From: Anaerolineae bacterium
Lineage (GTDB): Bacteria > Chloroflexota > Anaerolineae > Promineifilales > Promineifilaceae
Length of the DNA stretch: 64,000 nucleotides
Reading direction: 5' to 3'
NCBI GenBank assembly: GCA_020848035.1
Contig: JADLAX010000054.1
Location: forward strand, 90,555-154,554
Part shown: one piece after another, positions 52,456 through 60,219 of the stretch
How the letters are laid out: every line of letters begins with the position of its first letter
Position numbering within the stretch: the stretch's first letter is position 1
Translations under genes and position numbers: made by a program
The notes under the pieces: model-generated
Database searches by the model: none
The model's input: only the letters and a program-made list of their open reading frames with translations
Told to the model about the DNA's origin: nothing

Positions 52456-53656
52456 TTTGCATCCCGGTTAAAAGCTCACGCACGGAAACGGCCGTTTCCC
52501 ATTCACCGCACTGTTCAAATAAACGCTGCGCCTCCGCCAGCTTGGCCGTGGCGTGGTCAAATATGCCCAGATGCGCCAGGGCATTGCCCTGGTTGGCCAG
52601 CAGGCGGGCGTACCCCAACGGGTCCAACTGCGGCGAACGGGCCGCCAGCAGCGCCTCATAAAGCTCCACCGCCTGCGTCAGGTTTTCTTCGGGATGGGTG
52701 GAGGGCAAATATTGCAGCGCGTTGGCCAGGTTGAGCTGGGCGCTGGCCCACTGCGCCGGGTACGATTGGCGATCATACACCTGCAATGCCTGGCGCAGCG
52801 ACTGCACCGCCACGGCCGAGCGCAGCTGATCGCTGGCTTCGGTGAGCGGCATCGCCAGGTAGGCCAGGGCCAGGTTGTTGTTGGCCAGGGCGAAGAGGTC
52901 GGGGTGAGACTCCAGGGTAAAGGTTTGCAGCGCCTTCTGGTAGCACTTCACCGCTTCCAGCAGCGCCCCGCGACGGCCGTTAGCCATTTCCTGGTAAGCA
53001 GTGCCCAAATTTAGCCACAGTTCGGCCCGCGTTTCCGCCAGATCGCTGTTTTCCAGCAGCTGAAGTGCCGCCTGGTACTGCTGAATCACCAGCGGATCGG
53101 CTCCCTGGGTGCTGAACTGGGTATCGGCCAGGGTGCCCCGCAGCTGCGCCGCCAGGACAGGCGAGACCGGTTCGGCGGCGGCGATGCCGCTTTGCAGCAG
53201 GGCAATGGCCTGCTCCGGCTGCTGCCGTTCGAGCGCATAAGCCGCCTGGGCCATCAAAATGAAAGCCAGCTGTTCCGCGTGGGCATCGCCTACCGCCGGT
53301 GGCGCTTCGATGATGCCCATAGTGAAAGCGGCCACGTCCAAAAGCTGGCGGAAACGGCCGTCGCCCACCCCATTAAATCGCTGGCACAGCACCTGGTACT
53401 GCGCCGGGGTGCCCTGCAACACAAAGCGGTTGACCTGCACCGCCGGATCCTCACCCACAGGCAGGGCAGCGACAGCGGCGGCCACATCACCAGCCAGGGC
53501 ATGTTTGTAGTAGTGCAAGGCAGCGGGGAAAGTGGGGGGAATACGGCCGTTGAGCAACCACTCGGCCGCTTCCGCCACGCCATCGCCCGGCAGCAGCAGC
53601 AAAAACCCCGCCGGTAACCCCCACACCCCCAACGGCTGAACCATCACCTCACTCAT
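52442..53656 (-). CDS. Tetratricopeptide-repeat protein of the hydrogenase locus
   Basis: 404 residues. TPR-like helical hairpins cover about 120-400, for example AELWLNLGTAYQEMANG, LFALANNNLALAYLAM, SAQLNLANALQYL and LLANQGNALAHLG. TPR proteins also occur in actinobacterial-type hydrogenase operons and may hold subunits or maturation factors together. The start ATG lies in the 7-bp repeat block 3 (GGGATGAGTGAGG). Confidence 0.85.
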   Translation of the reverse strand: MSEVMVQPLGVWGLPAGFLLLLPGDGVAEAAEWLLNGRIPPTFPAALHYYKHALAGDVAAAVAALPVGEDPAVQVNRFVLQGTPAQYQVLCQRFNGVGDGRFRQLLDVAAFTMGIIEAPPAVGDAHAEQLAFILMAQAAYALERQQPEQAIALLQSGIAAAEPVSPVLAAQLRGTLADTQFSTQGADPLVIQQYQAALQLLENSDLAETRAELWLNLGTAYQEMANGRRGALLEAVKCYQKALQTFTLESHPDLFALANNNLALAYLAMPLTEASDQLRSAVAVQSLRQALQVYDRQSYPAQWASAQLNLANALQYLPSTHPEENLTQAVELYEALLAARSPQLDPLGYARLLANQGNALAHLGIFDHATAKLAEAQRLFEQCGEWETAVSVRELLTGMQNAAS

Positions 53657-53731
53657 CCCTCATCCCTCATCCCTCATCCTTCATAATTCATCCCTCATCC
53701 CTCATAATTCATCCCTCATCCCTCATCCTCA
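53648..53731. repeat. GGGATGA 7-bp tandem repeat, block 3
   Basis: TCATCCC units interrupted by TCATAATTCATCC. The block overlaps the 3' end of the 96-residue gene, whose last residues RMRDEG and stop are repeat-coded, and the start codon of the TPR gene. Confidence 0.9.
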
Positions 53732-53999
53732 CCACCAGCGCCCCCTGCGCCGCCAACCACTCTGCCGGATAACAGCCCGGCGGTGTTCCCGGCGGCAGCG
53801 CTTCCCAGATCAAAACCGAGCAGTCGCCCGGCAACGTGCGCTGCTTCAGCAGCAGCCCGCCGGCTTGCGGCCCGCGCAGCGGCAGCAGCTGCAAATAGGG
53901 CGCTTCATAAAAAGCCACCAACACCCGGGCCGGAAAGTAAGCCTGAACCAGCGCCGCAGGCAGGCGCAGGTAGCCGTCAGCAGTAAGCTCAACTTCCAT
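53709..53999 (-). CDS. Small protein of the hydrogenase locus, 96 aa
   Basis: 96 residues, beta-rich, opening MEVELTADGYLRLPAALV, which recalls the swapped-hairpin AbrB/MraZ style, with hydrophobic strands RVLVAFYEAPYLQLLP following. Two Cys. It overlaps the protease gene by 11 nt, so it is translationally coupled. No family is recognised; a hydrogenase-specific accessory factor is likely from position alone. The last residues are coded by the tandem repeat. Confidence 0.7.
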   Translation of the reverse strand: MEVELTADGYLRLPAALVQAYFPARVLVAFYEAPYLQLLPLRGPQAGGLLLKQRTLPGDCSVLIWEALPPGTPPGCYPAEWLAAQGALVVRMRDEG

Positions 54000-54474
54000 G
54001 GACTGAAATCGTTTCGGGTGACACGGCTTCGGCCAGCAGCCGCTGCGCCAGCTGCACCATCGCCGCTTGCACCGGTTCGGTTAGCGGCGCGCCAAACGTA
54101 AGGCTGGCCACTTCCACCAGGTAGACAACAATATCGCGTGGATAGTCCTCTTTGAGCAGCCAGCGGCCAAACGCCAGCGCATGATCCCAGCGAAAGGCGT
54201 GCAGATTGATCCCTTCCAGCGGCGGCAGCTGCGCCAGACGCTCCCCAGGCACCTTAAACAACGCCCCCGGTTCGGCCCCGGTCTGGCAGGCATCCACAAT
54301 GATGACCCGGTCCGCGCCGCGCATGTTAAATGCCACGTCCATGCCCGCCGTGCCGCCGTCGGCCAGGCGCACGCCCGGCGGGGTACCAAGCTCCGCCAGG
54401 TGGCGCACCAACATCGGCCCTACGCCGTCATCACCTCGCAACAAATTGCCGCAGCCAATAATCAAAGTGTCCAT
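53989..54474 (-). CDS. Hydrogenase maturation endopeptidase
   Basis: HyaD/HycI-type protease that removes the C-terminal extension of the large subunit after nickel insertion. 161 residues. The motif IIGCGNLLRGDDGVG (about 5-19) includes the Asp/Glu-type nickel contacts, IVDACQTGAEPG follows near 76, and the His region LHAFRWDHAL is present. Its substrate should be the large subunit encoded just upstream, which has such a tail. Confidence 0.93.
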   Translation of the reverse strand: MDTLIIGCGNLLRGDDGVGPMLVRHLAELGTPPGVRLADGGTAGMDVAFNMRGADRVIIVDACQTGAEPGALFKVPGERLAQLPPLEGINLHAFRWDHALAFGRWLLKEDYPRDIVVYLVEVASLTFGAPLTEPVQAAMVQLAQRLLAEAVSPETISVHGS

Positions 54475-54479
54475 AGTTG

Positions 54480-54571
54480 TAAAGGGATGAGGGATGAAAG
54501 ATGAGGGATGAGGCTCTTTTCATCCCTCATCCCTCAACCCTCATCCCTCAATCCTCATCCCTCACTTCTCA
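54480..54571. repeat. GGGATGA 7-bp tandem repeat, block 4
   Basis: GGGATGA units, then a complementary TCATCCC series, fold into a hairpin between the large-subunit and protease genes. The large-subunit stop TGA is part of its GGGATGA edge. Confidence 0.9.
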
Positions 54572-56176
54572 TCCCGAGCCATTCACGCGGTACTGCGCCA
54601 ATTCTTTGCCCGTTTTGCCGTCGTAGGCATGGACCGTACAAACCAGGCAGGAGTCAAAGCTGCGTGCCACGTGGCCAATTTCCACCGGGTCGCTCATGTC
54701 GGCAATTTCGGCACCGATGAACGCCTTTTCCATGGGGCCGTTGACGTTTTTGCCGTCACGCGGGCCAATGTTCCAGGCGGTGGGGGTGATGACCTGATAG
54801 TTGGCAATCTTGCCACCTTCCAACACGATCCAGTCAGACAGCGCGCCGCGGGCCGCTTCGGTAGAGCCAAAACCCTTGCCGGAGGCATGTTCCACAGGCT
54901 TGGTGTAGAACCGATCGTGCAGGTTGATTTCATCCAGCCATTTGCGGGCCATCTTGTAATATTTGGGCGCTTCGTGCATACGGGCCAGCGCCCGCAGCAG
55001 GATGTTGGGACCACTGCTTTCCACGGCGCTGCGGAACAGGTTGTCGGACTCCTGCCAATCGGCGGCGTTGGGTTTGCCAGCCATCATTTGCCGGGCCAGC
55101 GGGCCAACTTCCACCGGGGTGGAGCCTTTGCCGGGGATGATGTAACGGGGTGCTTTGGCCCAGGTGTATTTGTCTTGTTTACGGCCGTCTGCCGGGTCCA
55201 CCGGGTCCGTTACGCCATCAAACGGGTGCAGCTCGCCCGCGCCCTTGAAAAACGAGTGGGTGTGATCTTCGCGCACGTTGGCCTGGTCAAAGTCGTGATA
55301 GCTGCCGTTTTCGTAGATGCCAGAGCGGGAAATGAGGGCCGCGTTGCGCCCTTCGATGGTGGGATGGTTGTATTCGTGGTGGTTAAAGAAGGTACCGGTG
55401 GCCAGGAAGTTGCCCACGCCACGGCCGTATTTGTCTAACCCGATCTCCTGGGCAAAACGAATAAACACGCCGCAGTCAGAGTTGTACTGGCTGTCGTTTT
55501 CTTCCATCCAGGCCATCACGTCGTCCCACGTTTCATTTTCCAGCCAGCGGTCAATCGAACAGCCCAGCCAGTCAGACTCCAGCCACTGGTCACGCCACTG
55601 GTCCAAAATGGCAATCGAGCGCGACACTTCGGCCAGCGTCGGGGCGCACATCACGCCGCCGGGAATCATGAAGCTGGAATGCGGCCACTGCCCGCCAAAC
55701 ATGGCGTACACCTCGGCCGGTTTGTTGGAGATGGCGACCCCTCTTTCATACCCCGTGCCCACAAACGGGGCAAAGCGGCGCACCACCTCGTCGTACCCTT
55801 TGGCTTTGGCGTACTTTTTGTTGGTCAGGTCAATGGCAAACAGAGCGTAGAACCAGCGCGGAATGCTGAGCATCGTCTCGGCTGCCTGAGCGATGTTGCG
55901 GATGAGGATGGCGTTGGGCGGCAGTTCGGTGCGCCAGGCGGTGTCCAACGCGTAGGCGGATTTGTACAGGTGGCTGCCGCCGCAAATGCCACAAATGCGC
56001 GGCGTGACGATAAGCCCCGCCTGGGGATCTTTGCCGCGCAGGATAATTTCGAAGCCGCGAAACATGGCGGCTTCTGTCCAGGCATCCACCACCACGTTGT
56101 CTTCGATGGTGACACGCACGTCCAGGTCGCCTTCAACGCGGCCAACAGGGCTAATTACCATATCTTTTGTAGCCAT
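54569..56176 (-). CDS. hhyL: NiFe hydrogenase large subunit, actinobacterial type
   Basis: Carries the NiFe centre that splits H2. 535 residues from an ATG preceded by AAGGAGAAG. Nickel-binding motif L1 is RICGICGGSH (Cys62, Cys65) and L2 is DSCLVCTVH (Cys510, Cys513); the upstream RVEGD Glu is kept. A tail of 19 residues after His516 should be removed by the adjacent protease. The SHLYKSAYALD and DSCLVCTVHAYD wording fits group 1h, the high-affinity O2-insensitive class that can use atmospheric H2. The first residue of L2 is the usual Asp, followed by Ser instead of Pro. Confidence 0.95.
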   Translation of the reverse strand: MATKDMVISPVGRVEGDLDVRVTIEDNVVVDAWTEAAMFRGFEIILRGKDPQAGLIVTPRICGICGGSHLYKSAYALDTAWRTELPPNAILIRNIAQAAETMLSIPRWFYALFAIDLTNKKYAKAKGYDEVVRRFAPFVGTGYERGVAISNKPAEVYAMFGGQWPHSSFMIPGGVMCAPTLAEVSRSIAILDQWRDQWLESDWLGCSIDRWLENETWDDVMAWMEENDSQYNSDCGVFIRFAQEIGLDKYGRGVGNFLATGTFFNHHEYNHPTIEGRNAALISRSGIYENGSYHDFDQANVREDHTHSFFKGAGELHPFDGVTDPVDPADGRKQDKYTWAKAPRYIIPGKGSTPVEVGPLARQMMAGKPNAADWQESDNLFRSAVESSGPNILLRALARMHEAPKYYKMARKWLDEINLHDRFYTKPVEHASGKGFGSTEAARGALSDWIVLEGGKIANYQVITPTAWNIGPRDGKNVNGPMEKAFIGAEIADMSDPVEIGHVARSFDSCLVCTVHAYDGKTGKELAQYRVNGSG

Positions 56177-56186
56177 CTTCTTCTCC

Positions 56187-57158
56187 TTAGACGACGAACA
56201 GGTCTTCTTTTGTCCACTGCGGCGCGGCCACACGAGCGGCGGCCGAGTGGGCCATGTAGGTAACGTGGTCAGTGCCGTAGGGCACTTCTTTGGGTACAGA
56301 GCCGCTAATCTTCTGCGTTTTGAACACGGTGCCGGGCATCAGGTCAAAATGGGGGAATTCCGGCTCGGTGCAGCCGATGCAGGGCATCCCGGCGCGCGTC
56401 TTGGACGACTGCCGGTTCCACAAGATGCGGTTGCAGGAGGAGCGGGTTACCGGCCCACGGCAGCCAAGTTCATAGAAGAGGCAGCCGGTGCGGGTGCCCT
56501 GGCCAAATTCCACCGAGGATTGTTTGTACTCAAAGAACTGCACGCGGGTGCAGCCGGTTTGGGTAAAGGATTTGAAGAAGGTCTGGGGACGGCCGAGTTC
56601 ATCCAGGGCCAGATCGCCCGCGCGGCCGGTGGCGATGGCCACCAGGATTTGCACCACCCAGTCAGGATGGGTAGGGCAGCCGGGGATGTTGACCACGGGC
56701 AGGCCCATCTTGGAGCGGAAGTTGGCCCCGAGGAAGCCGCCATTTTCCCGCTTGAGGTACTGCAACCCAATCGAGTCCGACGGGTTGGGCGCGGTGGCGG
56801 GAATGCCGCCCCAGCAGGCGCAGTCGCCGAGGGCCACCACAATTTGGGCCTGGGCCGCCAGTTCACGCACCCAATCCATCATCGGCCGTTCGGCAAACAT
56901 GTTGTAACGGCCAGTGCCGTTGGGGGCCTGGATGACGGTGCCTTCAAACACAAAAATGTCGAGCGGGGTTTTGCCGGTGGCGCAGTCCATACAAATTTGT
57001 TTGGCCTGTTCGCCCAGCTCAAAACCCAGCGACGGATGCCACAGCACGTTGATGCCAAAATCGGTGACGAGGTCAACGGCCGTTGGCTCCTCTGCACAAA
57101 GAAAGGACATGGTGTTGCCACTGCATGCCCCGCCTTGAAGCCATAATACATTTGCCAT
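56187..57158 (-). CDS. hhyS: NiFe hydrogenase small subunit, actinobacterial type
   Basis: Electron-transfer subunit, 323 residues, no Tat signal: the mature domain opens at once with MANVLWLQGG after GGAGG eight bases upstream, so the enzyme stays in the cytoplasm. The proximal-cluster motif is CSGN (12-15), where standard enzymes have C-x2-C. Other ligands are in GDCACWGG and IPGCPTH. Further cysteines (QTGCTRV, TGCLFYELGC, SSCNRILW, MPCIGCTEP) should bind the medial and distal 4Fe-4S clusters. Group 1h enzymes are known to have a proximal cluster held by three Cys and one Asp, matching the loss of one Cys. Ten bases separate it from hhyL. Confidence 0.95.
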   Translation of the reverse strand: MANVLWLQGGACSGNTMSFLCAEEPTAVDLVTDFGINVLWHPSLGFELGEQAKQICMDCATGKTPLDIFVFEGTVIQAPNGTGRYNMFAERPMMDWVRELAAQAQIVVALGDCACWGGIPATAPNPSDSIGLQYLKRENGGFLGANFRSKMGLPVVNIPGCPTHPDWVVQILVAIATGRAGDLALDELGRPQTFFKSFTQTGCTRVQFFEYKQSSVEFGQGTRTGCLFYELGCRGPVTRSSCNRILWNRQSSKTRAGMPCIGCTEPEFPHFDLMPGTVFKTQKISGSVPKEVPYGTDHVTYMAHSAAARVAAPQWTKEDLFVV

Positions 57159-57224
57159 ATAATGTTCCTCCATTTGCTTTCAGTGGCCAGGCATTGGTTT
57201 TGCCGCCGGTGCCTGGTCCCTGAT

Positions 57225-58085
57225 TTATGAATGATGATTCTCTAACTGCTGCCCAAACCGTTTGCCAAAATCCACCAGGAAACCCAGCCCACGCTGCACG
57301 TCGGGGTCGCCGAGCGCCCGCAGCAGGCCAAACAGCCCCACTTGCTTGGGCGCGGTCTGGTTGGCGTTGTAGCTTTCCACCAGGGCATCCCCGGCATGAG
57401 CCACCACAGCCACGGTTTGGGGCGAAAAGATGCCGGAACCCATCAGCGCTGTCACCTCAGCCGAGTTCAACAAGCCTTGCAGTTGGTCGGCCACGGTGAT
57501 GAGCTGGGGCAGGCGGTCGGCGATGGTGGGCAGGGTGGCGGCCATTTGCGGCAGGGCTTCGATCGCCCCGCTGATCAGGTCCAGGTCACCCACGGGGGCC
57601 GTCTCGCGCACGCCGCGCACGCTGCTGGCGATGTTTTCGATGATGGTGTCGCTGCGCTGCAAAAAGGCGTCGAGTGAGGCGACGGTGAGGGCGAGGACGT
57701 CCATTTTGCTGAGGATGGTTTGCAGGGCAACGGCCGTTTGCGGGTTACGCAGCTGGTCACTCAACGACAGCAGCTCCGGCAGGGCTGCCGTAATGCGCGG
57801 CAAGGCCTCCAGCAGCTGGGGCATGGCCGCCGACAGGGTCGCTATCGCTTTTTGCGTATCAACCGGGCTGGCGGGCACGTTGTCGCGCACGTCGCGCACG
57901 CTGCTGGCCACGTTCTCGATGATGGTGTCGCTGCGCTGCAAAAACCCATCTAGCGAACTGACGGCAAGGTGAATCACATCCAGTTTGTCTAAGATTTGCA
58001 AGAGGAGTTCGGCCGTACCCGGTTCATTGAGCCGCTGCCGCAACCGCTCTTCCGCGCTAAGAACCGCTACTCCATTTCCATACAT
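57225..58085 (-). CDS. DUF1641 protein with internal duplication
   Basis: 286 residues. The C-terminal PDVQRGLGFLVDFGKRFG is the DUF1641 signature. Residues about 28-68 and 123-163 are a near-exact duplication around GFLQRSDTIIENVASSV and AFLQRSDTIIENIASSV, suggesting two helical hairpins or coiled coils that could pair. DUF1641 proteins also accompany formate dehydrogenases and other redox enzymes. The gene sits between hypB (19-nt overlap) and hhyS, so it is tightly bound to the hydrogenase. A membrane-association or complex-forming role is inferred. Confidence 0.85.
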   Translation of the reverse strand: MYGNGVAVLSAEERLRQRLNEPGTAELLLQILDKLDVIHLAVSSLDGFLQRSDTIIENVASSVRDVRDNVPASPVDTQKAIATLSAAMPQLLEALPRITAALPELLSLSDQLRNPQTAVALQTILSKMDVLALTVASLDAFLQRSDTIIENIASSVRGVRETAPVGDLDLISGAIEALPQMAATLPTIADRLPQLITVADQLQGLLNSAEVTALMGSGIFSPQTVAVVAHAGDALVESYNANQTAPKQVGLFGLLRALGDPDVQRGLGFLVDFGKRFGQQLENHHS

Positions 58086-58747
58086 AAAACCTCCTTCCTA
58101 ACGTGAATCAAATATTCCAGCCACTCTGCCATGCCCTGTCCTCTTTTGGCCGAGGTTTGCCGAACGGGCACGCCGGGGCACACGGCTTGAATGCTGTCGT
58201 AGGCCGCGGCGTAATCAAATTCGGCCGCTTCGGCCAGGTCAGACTTGGTAATGATGACGAGATCGGCCGAGTTAAACATGGGCGGGTATTTTTGCGGCTT
58301 GTCTTCACCTTCGGTGACCGACAGCAAGACGACGCGCATGGTTTCGCCTAAATCGTAGCTGGAGGGGCAAACCAGGTTGCCCACGTTTTCGATGAACAGA
58401 AAGTCCAGCTCGGCCAGATCCCACCCTTCCAGATGGCTGCTCACCATGTCGGCTTCCAGGTGGCAAATGCCCGCCGTGACGATCTGGCGCACGGGCGCAC
58501 CGCTGCGCGCCAGCCGCCGGGCATCGTTTTCGGTAGCCAGATCACCGACGAGAGCGGCCGTTTTCACGCCGCGTTCGGTTAGCAGGGCCAGGGTGCGTTC
58601 CAAAAAGGTGGTTTTGCCGGTACCAGGGCTGGACGCCAGGTTCACCACAAACACCCCCGCCGCCGCAAAACGCTCCCGCAGCGCCTGGGCCAACTGATCA
58701 TTTTTACTGAGCACGTCTTGACGAATTTCAAGCAAACGCGGCTGCAT
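58067..58747 (-). CDS. hypB: Hydrogenase nickel-insertion GTPase HypB
   Basis: GTPase that, with HypA, delivers nickel to the large subunit. 226 residues from the ATG at 58747, which has GGAGG seven bases upstream. The P-loop is SSPGTGKTTFLE, ENVGNLVCP holds the switch Asn-x-Gly and the metal-binding Cys, ITKSDL is the guanine-specificity motif, and SAKRGQGMAEWLEYL the end. The N-terminus lacks the CxxCGC and His-rich nickel-storage parts found in some HypB. It overlaps hypA by 20 nt. Confidence 0.96.
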   Translation of the reverse strand: MQPRLLEIRQDVLSKNDQLAQALRERFAAAGVFVVNLASSPGTGKTTFLERTLALLTERGVKTAALVGDLATENDARRLARSGAPVRQIVTAGICHLEADMVSSHLEGWDLAELDFLFIENVGNLVCPSSYDLGETMRVVLLSVTEGEDKPQKYPPMFNSADLVIITKSDLAEAAEFDYAAAYDSIQAVCPGVPVRQTSAKRGQGMAEWLEYLIHVRKEVLCMEME

Positions 58748-59090
58748 CGGCAACCTCCAAAGAGACAATTTGCAACTCTTTGCCCTGGACAATCTGGGCC
58801 GAGGGCTGCCCGCACACGGGGCAGCGGAAGGATTGAATACCCGGCAGGGTCTGTTCAGCGTTGCAGGTGGGGCAGAAAATGATGATGGGCAGTTCTTCGA
58901 TGATGAGCTGGGAACCAGCCAGAGGGGTGTTTTCGGTGGCAATGTCGTAGCTAAACAACAAGGATTCTTTGACGACGCCGGAGAGGACACCCAGGCGCAG
59001 GTGGACGGCGCTCACCTGGGAGATTTGCGCTTCCTGGACCGCTTCCGTGGCCACTCGAACCAGGCTGTAAGCGATGGACAACTCGTGCAT
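58728..59090 (-). CDS. hypA: Hydrogenase nickel chaperone HypA
   Basis: Nickel-binding zinc protein. 120 residues starting MHELSIAYSLV, whose first three residues are the conserved nickel site. The zinc site is CPTCNAEQT and CPVCG (two C-x2-C pairs). Longer reading by 13 codons is possible, but the family always begins at MHE. It is the first gene of the hydrogenase locus. Upstream lies a 460-bp spacer with nested hairpins. Confidence 0.95.
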   Translation of the reverse strand: MHELSIAYSLVRVATEAVQEAQISQVSAVHLRLGVLSGVVKESLLFSYDIATENTPLAGSQLIIEELPIIIFCPTCNAEQTLPGIQSFRCPVCGQPSAQIVQGKELQIVSLEVADAAAFA

Positions 59091-59550
59091 ACGGGTGGGA
59101 ACCTCTTCCTGGACGCTCACGACCTGCATTTTCAGGCCGGGCGTTTGCCCTGCGCAGCTTAAGCGAAAAATGGTCAGACGGGCACCAAGGACGGCAGCAA
59201 TGACTGCCTGACCAAACTGGTATGATAGTTGAAGCTCCCTTGGGAAATTGTTCCGGGTGTGGCGCTTGCGGCGGGCATCCCTGCCAGCAGGTTGGTTGAA
59301 ATAGTGAGCGGAACAGTTGAATTAGCTAGTTGTTGCGGGGAATTTTAGTAGGGGCCATTGGCGGGAACAATAGCAGAATCTATGTATTTTTGTAACTGTA
59401 CAGGTCTCGTTCCACGCTCTGCGTGGAATGCTGTTGGCGACGCTCCGCGTCGCACGGGACGCGGAGCGTCCTGGTCGTCATTCCCACGCAGAGCGTGGGA
59501 ACGAGTCGCACTACCTGAATAGATACAACCTGCAAAGGTAGTGTTATGGG
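59091..59550. other. Spacer upstream of the hydrogenase locus
   Basis: 460 bp without a gene, expected to hold the promoter of hypA and the whole locus. Near 59173-59214 a GGTCAG ... CTGACC arm pair encloses GGCAG/CTGCC. Nested repeats lie at 59406-59505. I did not find a convincing -35/-10 pair. Confidence 0.5.
59406..59505. repeat. Nested REP-like inverted repeats
   Basis: Outer arms CTCGTTCCACGCTCTGCG (59406-59423, running on to 59430) and CGCAGAGCGTGGGAACGAG (59487-59505) differ by one C insertion, and each arm also folds on itself. The inner arms GACGCTCCGCGTC (59438-59450) and GACGCGGAGCGTC (59458-59470) are perfect complements. This resembles a widespread REP/MITE-like element. It separates the two-component system from hypA. 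Confidence 0.88.
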
Positions 59551-60219
59551 TTAAGTGGGGTCTTCGATCTCTTTTAACGGCCGTTTCAAAATAATCAAAC
59601 CCCGCTTCACCGCATCCCGCACCAGCTCGATCTGGTTGTGCACACCCATTTTTTGCATCACGTTGGCCCGGTGGCGGTTGGCCGTGTGCGGGCTGATCGA
59701 CATCAAATCGGCGATTTCGTTGGTGGTGTACCCTTCGGCGATGAGCTGGAGCACTTCCCGCTCGCGCGCGGTGAGCTTGGCTGCGGTGCGGGCCGCCTGG
59801 CCGTTGAGCCGGTCCAGGTTGATCGACGCACTGGTATACGGCTGATTTTCAGCCAGGGCCGCCAACGCCTGGAACAGTTCGTCATCCATCGAATGTTTGA
59901 GGATAAAGCCGTTGGCCCCATCCCGCAGTGCCTGAATGACAAACTCCTCGTCATCGTACATGGAGAGGACAAGAATTTTGAGGGCGGCGTGGTTCTGCCG
60001 CAGGCGGCGAATCGCTTCCAGGCCGTTGAGGCGGGGCATGGAGAGGTCGATAATGATGATATCGGCGGGGTGGTTGGCGGCGCACTGGATCGCTTCTTCA
60101 CCGTTGCTGGCTTCACAAATGACCCGGTAACGGCCGTTCATTTGCAGCAGGGCCGCCAGGCCGTGGCGCACCACGTAATGATCGTCTGCCAGAATGATGT
60201 TCAGTGGAAGTTCGTTCAC
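59551..60219 (-). CDS. NarL/LuxR-type response regulator
   Basis: 222 residues. The receiver has LADDHYVVRHG, phospho-acceptor in IIDLSMPRLNG (Asp near residue 58) and the Lys of FILKHS. The C-terminal LuxR-type HTH begins LTAREREVLQLIAEG and ends near residue 205. Its start overlaps the kinase stop (ATGA), so kinase and regulator form a unit. It lies upstream of, and in the same direction as, the hydrogenase genes, which makes it a candidate hydrogenase regulator. Confidence 0.95.
   Translation of the reverse strand: MNELPLNIILADDHYVVRHGLAALLQMNGRYRVICEASNGEEAIQCAANHPADIIIIDLSMPRLNGLEAIRRLRQNHAALKILVLSMYDDEEFVIQALRDGANGFILKHSMDDELFQALAALAENQPYTSASINLDRLNGQAARTAAKLTAREREVLQLIAEGYTTNEIADLMSISPHTANRHRANVMQKMGVHNQIELVRDAVKRGLIILKRPLKEIEDPT

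Noticed and set aside
51337..52734. Plus-strand frame of 465 codons opposite the NifU/Rieske and TPR genes
   Set aside because: It spans several real minus-strand genes and their junctions and shows no domain.
55962..57146. Plus-strand frame of 394 codons opposite the hydrogenase subunits
   Set aside because: Antisense shadow; crosses the hhyS-hhyL junction and has no recognised motif.
59406..59505. Insertion sequence
   Set aside because: Nested inverted repeats only, about 100 bp, with no transposase frame; better called REP/MITE-like.
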